DNA of 64,000 bases, from the NCBI GenBank assembly GCA_965213935.1, contig CBDCAO010000011.1:124001-188000 (forward strand), written 5' to 3'. Below the pieces are notes generated by a model. That model ran no database searches. It was not told the origin of the DNA and was given only the letters and a program-made list of their open reading frames with translations. Shown here one piece after another: positions 59,719 to 64,000 of the stretch. The position numbers and the translations under genes were made by a program. The stretch's first letter is position 1. Each line of letters opens with the position of its first letter. The stretch is from Bin52 sp965213935. GTDB taxonomy: Bacteria; Pseudomonadota; Alphaproteobacteria; Thalassobaculales; Thalassobaculaceae.

Positions 59719-60648
59719 CTACGGTACGTCAGAAATCCGGCGGCAACGATAGCACCCTCGCCGGACGAACCCATACCGTACTTCAGCGCGCCCCAACGCC
59801 GATAGGCGGCTAGATCTACCCATGCCCCAATAGATGGCCTTGCGTCCGGCCGCCGCATCGTGGCAACGGTCGTCGCGGCCACGGCCCGTGGTCTCGCCCA
59901 GCCACTGCCAGTTGGTCGCACGCAGGCTTGCGCCGTCGAACGGCGGCGACACGAAGGTCTCGATGAGCCACGGCTCGAAACCATAGCACGCGGAGAAGTC
60001 GGCCCGGAGGCGACGCAGAAGCTGACCGAGCCCATGCGACGCCAGATTGGAGCATTCAACACCCGGTCTGATCAGGAACCGCGACAGGCCCACCACCCGG
60101 TGCCCATGGTTCAGGCGCTGCTCCGCATCCCAGCCGATCCAGCGATCCCGCGCCGCAAGCTGCAGGGCCGATGCCGCAACCCCGATCGCGCCGAGCCAGC
60201 CGTGTTCGGACCACAAAAGATACCGCAACTGCCGGCCAACCAGCGGCCCGGCCCCCTGCGGGTGTTCGTGTTCCATCAACCCATGCCAGATCTCTCGATG
60301 GGCCGAGCTCGAAACCGGAACCAGCTCCAGGCCTCGAACCTGCCCGACATCCGCCGGGACGTCTCGGGCCGGCGCAACCGGCGGCGCCGGACACCGCCGG
60401 ACACAGGTTCCACCGGGCGTTTGTCGGACCGGAAGCCGGATCTGCCCGGACCACTCCAGGGCCCGCAGCGCCGACAGACAGGTGGAGACCTGAGGCCGTC
60501 CCTGCCCATCCCGGAACCCGAGTTCAGCACACAGATGCGCCGCAAGCGCCGTGCGATGCGGAACATCGCACCCATCCAGCAACACGGTGATGCGACCGAC
60601 AGCACACGGCTGCGAAAGCTGGCGCTTGATCTGATGCTGAACGTCCAT
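59719..60648 (-). CDS. DUF4338 (DruA-like) protein, C-terminus read out of a mobile unit
   Basis: This 309-aa ORF matches the DUF4338 domain found in Druantia DruA and in insertion-sequence-like contexts. Visible elements are RQLRYLLWSEHGWLGAIGVA, LAARDRWIGWDAEQR, VVGLSRFLIRPGVECSNLAS, YGFEPWLIETFV and ATNWQWLGETTGRGR, residues ~110-265. After KAIYW the family similarity ends; GMGR is encoded by the left 14-bp inverted repeat and the last ~32 residues come from DNA beyond it, so the original C-terminus may be lost. The other Druantia genes (DruB-DruE) are not in the window, so an anti-phage role is not supported; a transposition-related role is equally possible. The start used is ATG 60648; ATG 60657 is also open. 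Confidence 0.8.
   Translation of the reverse strand: MDVQHQIKRQLSQPCAVGRITVLLDGCDVPHRTALAAHLCAELGFRDGQGRPQVSTCLSALRALEWSGQIRLPVRQTPGGTCVRRCPAPPVAPARDVPADVGQVRGLELVPVSSSAHREIWHGLMEHEHPQGAGPLVGRQLRYLLWSEHGWLGAIGVAASALQLAARDRWIGWDAEQRLNHGHRVVGLSRFLIRPGVECSNLASHGLGQLLRRLRADFSACYGFEPWLIETFVSPPFDGASLRATNWQWLGETTGRGRDDRCHDAAAGRKAIYWGMGRSSRLSALGRAEVRYGFVRRGCYRCRRISDVP
59816..59829 (+). repeat. Left 14-bp terminal inverted repeat of the DUF4338 unit
   Basis: CTACCCATGCCCCA, the exact reverse complement of 60681-60694. It lies inside the 3' part of the DUF4338 ORF. Confidence 0.65.
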
Positions 60649-60680
60649 GGCCGGCACCGTAGCGCCATCAGCATCACTTG

Positions 60681-60694
60681 TGGGGCATGGGTAG
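60681..60694 (-). repeat. Right 14-bp terminal inverted repeat of the DUF4338 unit
   Basis: TGGGGCATGGGTAG on the plus strand, just upstream of the DUF4338 start. It is followed directly by GGCTA, also present beside the left copy. Confidence 0.65.
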
Positions 60695-60782
60695 GGCTAA
60701 GCCCACCTGGCCGACGGCCATTTCGTCGAGGCCGCCGAGCGCGTCGGCAGTCTCATCGCCGAGGCAATGGCCGGACATTGCG

Positions 60783-61301
60783 TCAAAGCTGACGGTTCGC
60801 GAGGGGCAAATCTCCGTGGTCGTTCTTGAACTGTGCGAGCAGTTTGCGTTCGAGCAGTTCAGGCTTGTCCCTGGGGCAGCACCACATCCGCAAGTTCGCG
60901 TCGTTAATCCCTTGCACCTGCCACAGCCACTCGCCTCCTTTGTGTTTGTCGGTCCGGCCCGCTCCAAAGCGTGCCAGCTGACTCACCCGCTTGCGCAGGT
61001 TGCTGGTCTTAGCACCTGCCTTGCCGATGTAAAGGATGTCGGTTGGGCCTGCTGCCATGATTCGATGGCGCTTGTCGCACAACAGGTTGGGATCGGCCGG
61101 CACAGCATATTGCGCGTGGCCCGCATCGGTGGCGAATGAAAGAATATTCCAGCCGCGCAGGCAGACAGCGTAGATGCCTGGAGCGGTCGGAAGGTCCTGC
61201 CATGTCGCTCGCTCTCGGCCATTCGCACGTGCCAGCAAATCGCCCAGCGAAACGGACTGCGCCTTCATGCCCAAGAACCGGTCGATATCGGATGCTTTCA
61301 T
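60783..61301 (-). CDS. GIY-YIG nuclease family protein
   Basis: This 172-aa protein has the GIY-YIG elements: PTAPGIYAVCLRGW, then DILYIGKAGAKTSNLRKRVSQLARFG with the catalytic arginine, a later acidic PELLERKLLAQFKNDHG with the metal-binding glutamate, and the final LANR. Such domains cut DNA in repair, homing or restriction. Stand-alone small members of this type have unknown targets. Composition and context (next to a mobile unit, opposite to no core genes) suggest an acquired gene. Start ATG 61301. Confidence 0.82.
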   Translation of the reverse strand: MKASDIDRFLGMKAQSVSLGDLLARANGRERATWQDLPTAPGIYAVCLRGWNILSFATDAGHAQYAVPADPNLLCDKRHRIMAAGPTDILYIGKAGAKTSNLRKRVSQLARFGAGRTDKHKGGEWLWQVQGINDANLRMWCCPRDKPELLERKLLAQFKNDHGDLPLANRQL

Positions 61302-61872
61302 GGGTTCTGAATCCGGAAGCCGCTCCTTCTCTCACGGCTAGAATTGGCTCCGCCGTGTCCGCTTGCAATACCAGATGCGCTTCCTACGATGACCAATGGA
61401 AGCCGCGCAACGGGTCCGGAACCGTTCCATCACAAGCGCGGTGACCAACGTCGCTCAGGCGCCGCTCGGGCTAACTGATTGAACCGCAAGGGTTCTCAGG
61501 CCCGAGACGCTGGGAGTGTACGCTGTTGCAGCTCTTACGCCATGCGGCGGCTTGGTCGTCACACCCGACGCAGCGTTCGCTTGGGCGGGGGAGCGCCACT
61601 AGCCCATGTATAATGATTGCGTAGGTTTTCGAGGCCAACCTCATCGTGGACAAGGCGTTGGAATGCCCTCCGGTTGGTCAGGGGACAGATGGTTCCCGCA
61701 TGCGAAAGGCCGGTGACTTGCCCGGATGGCCAGGCAATGCAGTGAGAACGCGCGAGCTGCCCACAACTTTGGTGGCATATGCCCAAGTCCTCCGATCACT
61801 CTCATTAGGTATGGACCAATTCATGGTGGACAGGTCAGTCGTCAGCGACCGTCGGAGCAAAGAACACCACAA
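61302..61872. other. Intergenic region, no gene recognised
   Basis: About 570 bases between the GIY-YIG gene and the Fic gene. No frame shows a recognisable protein. The right part (around 61800-61845, with ATGGACCAATTCATGGTGGA) has the look of an insertion-sequence end but no matching partner was found, so it is not called. Confidence 0.45.
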
Positions 61873-63065
61873 CTAATATTTCCCAATCTCATCGAAATCT
61901 AATTCAACTATTGGATCAACTTTGCCGTCTTTATCGCGAGTAAATTTTATGAAATTCATATCTGACAGACGCATTAGTTCCCGCCAAAATGTTCTATTGG
62001 TTACATTTCTATATGCCTGAGTTATATACGGAGCTTTACATAGTTCGGAAAATTTAATTTTGCGGGACGGGTTATCGGAAAATGGATCCGTCGGCTCTGT
62101 ATGAAGAATCAAATAGTCAAGCAGGTTGTATTCTCTCTGATTGAGAGCCCTTCTCCGTTCTCCAACCTTTGTGTTAAAGGCCCGAACAAGCATTGTACGA
62201 TATATGACCCTGTTCAGCTTCGCTTTTATGAAATTGTTGATTCCCTTAAGCTCTTCAGAGAACCCGCGCAGCCCGAACTCGATGAAACTAGTGACATCGA
62301 ATGGTTGAATTCGCCTGCACTGCTGCAGAGTGGTTTTGTATTCGGTTTCGTTCCTATAGAAGTAATTGGAAAGGCCGTAGAACCCGAAGACGTTGTAGCC
62401 ACCCTGAAACAATATCCCGGCCTCAACAAGCCGTGATACGCGCCCATTGCCATCGCCAAATGGATGTATGGTGACCAGAAAAAATGTGCCAACAGTGCTC
62501 GCATCACCGGGTGGAGACTTTCTATAGCTCTTGAGTTTACGAAATTGATGTATTCGTCTATCAATCTAGGGATACTGTCGTGCGGTGCACCACGATGAAC
62601 GCCTCCAAGATCAAGTGATCCAACGACAACAGAAAAATCTCTAAACTGACCCGGTATATTATGGTTTTCGTCTGAGCTTTCGGTAATCATCTTATGCATC
62701 TGAAGGATATCTTCGACATGCAACGGGGCGCGGTCAGGACCAAACCTGGTTCGCGTCCATTCCTGGGTGAGGCCCGCATTCCGGATTTGCTGCTGTTCTT
62801 TCGTAGCTCGCAGCCTAGCGGTGTCAGAAGGCTGTTCGGCAATTTCGATCTGGCGTGACACCTCTTCCTCCGACAACGGATTCCCCTCCAGAGCTGTTGT
62901 TCCATGAACAGCCCGCACCCGGTTCAATCGGTCCAGTTGTTTCCGCCAATCGGGAGGTAGAACCAAATTCTGGGCCGATTGCTTATGCGCCTCAACGGAT
63001 ATCAGATCTGAGATAAAGCCGGCCGTGTCCAATTTGTAATCGAATGTGAAGGTGTCCCAGTTCAT
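61873..63065 (-). pseudogene. Fic-family protein interrupted by a single-base frameshift
   Basis: The first part (MNWDTFTFDYKLDTAGFISD, then TTALEGN inhibitory-type motif at residues 56-62, and ...MRALLAHFF) is in one frame. An A6 run at 62479-62484 (T6 on the coding strand) shifts the frame; one more T would restore LVTI and the catalytic HPFGDGNGR at 62440-62466, followed by VSRLVEAGILFQGGYNVFGF and a C-terminal winged-helix-like part to the TAG at 61873. The repaired protein would be 397 aa. Fic proteins AMPylate targets. The halves show no other damage, so slippage, phase variation or a sequencing error are all possible. It lies in an AT-richer, probably acquired segment. Confidence 0.85.
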
Positions 63066-63142
63066 AAGTGACAGCCTCTTTGACAGCTTGTTTGGCGGAA
63101 TTTATGCAGTAAAATCAATAGGGTGAAGGGATGGCAAGCCTT

Positions 63143-63180
63143 TAGTGCGCATCTTACTTGGCAGCGTGTTTTGCGCACTA
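63143..63180. promoter_or_regulatory. Inverted repeat upstream of the Fic gene, possible operator
   Basis: TAGTGCGCA and TGCGCACTA, 9-base perfect arms separated by 20 bases, lie 78 bases upstream of the Fic start. The symmetric arms on about the distance of two or more helical turns suit a dimeric regulator, possibly the winged-helix part of the Fic protein itself. This is a structural observation only. Confidence 0.4.
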
Positions 63181-63291
63181 GAGCGAGTTTCGAGTGTCTA
63201 GAATCGAGCGGGCTGGACGGGCGATCAGGTTACCAGATGTATGGGTGTGTGGCAGAAGATCTGGCAGATGTAGGACTGCCGGGAGGGAGCC

Positions 63292-63640
63292 ATGCCCAGA
63301 CCGTTGTCGGAAGATCTGAGTGTGCGGCTGGTCGAGGCCGTGGAAGCGGGTGGGACGATCCGTGCCGTCGGTGAGCGGTTCGGGGTGGCGCCGAGCTCGG
63401 TGAGCAAGATCCACCAGCTGGCGTCAGGCGGGCAGCGTGACCGCGGCGTCGATGGGCGGCGACCGGCGTTCGGGGGCCACCGAGGCATACGGGCCGCGCG
63501 TCCTGGCGTTGCTGGAGGCGCAGCCGGACCTGACGCTGGACGAGATCTGCGCGGCGCTGGGCCCGGCCGGTGCGGCGCCGAGCTGGGACACGAAATCGGC
63601 CGTGAAGTCGGGTTTCGGGACGGCCAGAGGCATGCACTGA
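63292..63640 (+). pseudogene. IS630-family transposase remnant
   Basis: The N-terminal helix-turn-helix reads MPRPLSEDLSVRLVEAVEAG then GTIRAVGERFGVAPSSVSKI. Near 63435 the frame shifts to GGDRRSGATEAYGPRVLALL and EAQPDLTLDEICAALGPAG, typical of the next part of IS630-type transposases. A stop at 63638-63640 ends the reading and the DDE domain is absent. It differs from the 28-kb remnant, so the two come from different IS630 subgroups. An AGGGAG ribosome-binding site is still present. Confidence 0.8.
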
Positions 63641-64000
63641 GAACCAGTGAGTAGCACGTTGTCACGCAAAGAAATGTGTACTCGGCAGGGCTTGGCCGTT
63701 CGGGTGAACTGCCGAAGCACCAGGGCACGACTGGACACTGGAGCCGAAGCGATCCTTTGGCAATTGACTCAGGCAGCATCTGCTCGAGCATTTGCTGAGT
63801 CGCTTGACGCCACGTTCTCGGCCAGAATCCGCGGCAAATCGTGCCCCGGCCGGCCTCGCAAGCCGGGCTGAAGCAGCCCGTCCCTCAATCGAGCTCCTCC
63901 AGCAAGCCGCGGCCTCGGTCAGGTCGGGCGTCTCGGAGTCTTCGGCAAGCCAACGATTGCGGGACGAAGCATTGCATGGCCCTTGTCCGGTTTGCGTTGC
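63641..64000. other. Window end, no gene recognised
   Basis: No frame gives a supported protein. The stretch follows the transposase remnant and may hold more decayed insertion-sequence DNA. Confidence 0.4.

Larger units (their letters stand above)
59813..60694. mobile_element. Putative mobile unit carrying a DUF4338 gene, with 14-bp terminal inverted repeats
   Basis: The ~880-bp segment is bounded by a perfect 14-base inverted repeat: CTACCCATGCCCCA at 59816-59829 and its reverse complement at 60681-60694. GGCTA occurs at 59808-59812 and at 60695-60699, a possible 5-bp target duplication if the left end is taken three bases outside the repeat. The only gene inside is the DUF4338 gene, which begins 33 bases within the right repeat and runs through the left one. 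No transposase of a known DDE or serine type is present. Confidence 0.6.

Noticed and set aside
59719..60657. A complete Druantia anti-phage system
   Set aside because: Only a DruA-like gene is present; no large helicase or other Druantia genes are found in the window.
61790..61850. Possible insertion-sequence end near 61.8 kb
   Set aside because: No matching opposite end or transposase was found nearby.

Overview
The window reads as chromosomal DNA of a high-GC alphaproteobacterium, probably of the Rhodospirillales type; this is inferred from gene order and gene families. Two conserved core blocks support it: a parvulin-type PPIase, argJ and mutT (20.4-24.7 kb), and gltX next to gltA (40.1-42.9 kb). 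Most of the rest is accessory catabolism: two class III CoA-transferases, enoyl-CoA hydratases, a thiolase, an acyl-CoA ligase, two amidases, flavoproteins and two GMC oxidoreductases. No rRNA, tRNA or CRISPR array was seen.

Layout. 1-5.7 kb (minus): a NMT1/TauABC-type ABC importer, followed by an FAD oxidoreductase, a class III CoA-transferase and an enoyl-CoA hydratase cut by the window edge. This looks like one operon for uptake and CoA-dependent breakdown of an unknown carboxylate. 6.4-12 kb: CoA-transferase and GST (minus), then gamma carbonic anhydrase-like protein, thiolase and amidase (plus), closed by a perfect 30-bp palindrome. 12.2-20.2 kb: LLM flavoprotein, a substrate-binding protein without signal peptide, a sarcosine/dimethylglycine dehydrogenase-like protein with a VOC protein, and an SDR / MaoC-like / acyl-CoA ligase operon. 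20.4-24.7 kb: enoyl-CoA hydratase, cyclase-family hydrolase, MutT, ArgJ and the PPIase.

24.7-31.6 kb is a decayed stretch: a frameshifted DAO-type oxidoreductase remnant, a small conserved hypothetical gene, a phytochelatin synthase-like protein, an IS630-type transposase remnant, a TcuA-like flavoprotein, a small secreted protein and a DUF985 cupin. 31.7-43.7 kb: acyl-CoA dehydrogenase, serine hydrolase, FAD-linked oxidase, Sua5-type synthase, orphan ParA, amidase, cytochrome b561-like protein, citrate synthase, GltX and a PaiB-like protein. 43.8-57.8 kb: an RND pump with its adaptor, a lone molybdopterin oxidoreductase, two tandem GMC oxidoreductases joined to a MscS channel gene, a universal stress protein, an MBL hydrolase and a NIPSNAP protein.

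57.8-64 kb looks like a mobile island. It holds a TPP enzyme, a DUF4338 (DruA-like) gene inside a unit bounded by 14-bp perfect inverted repeats, a GIY-YIG nuclease-like gene, an AT-richer segment with a Fic-family gene broken by one base in an A6 tract just before its catalytic motif, and another IS630 remnant. The DUF4338 unit and the Fic gene are the two most interesting observations.
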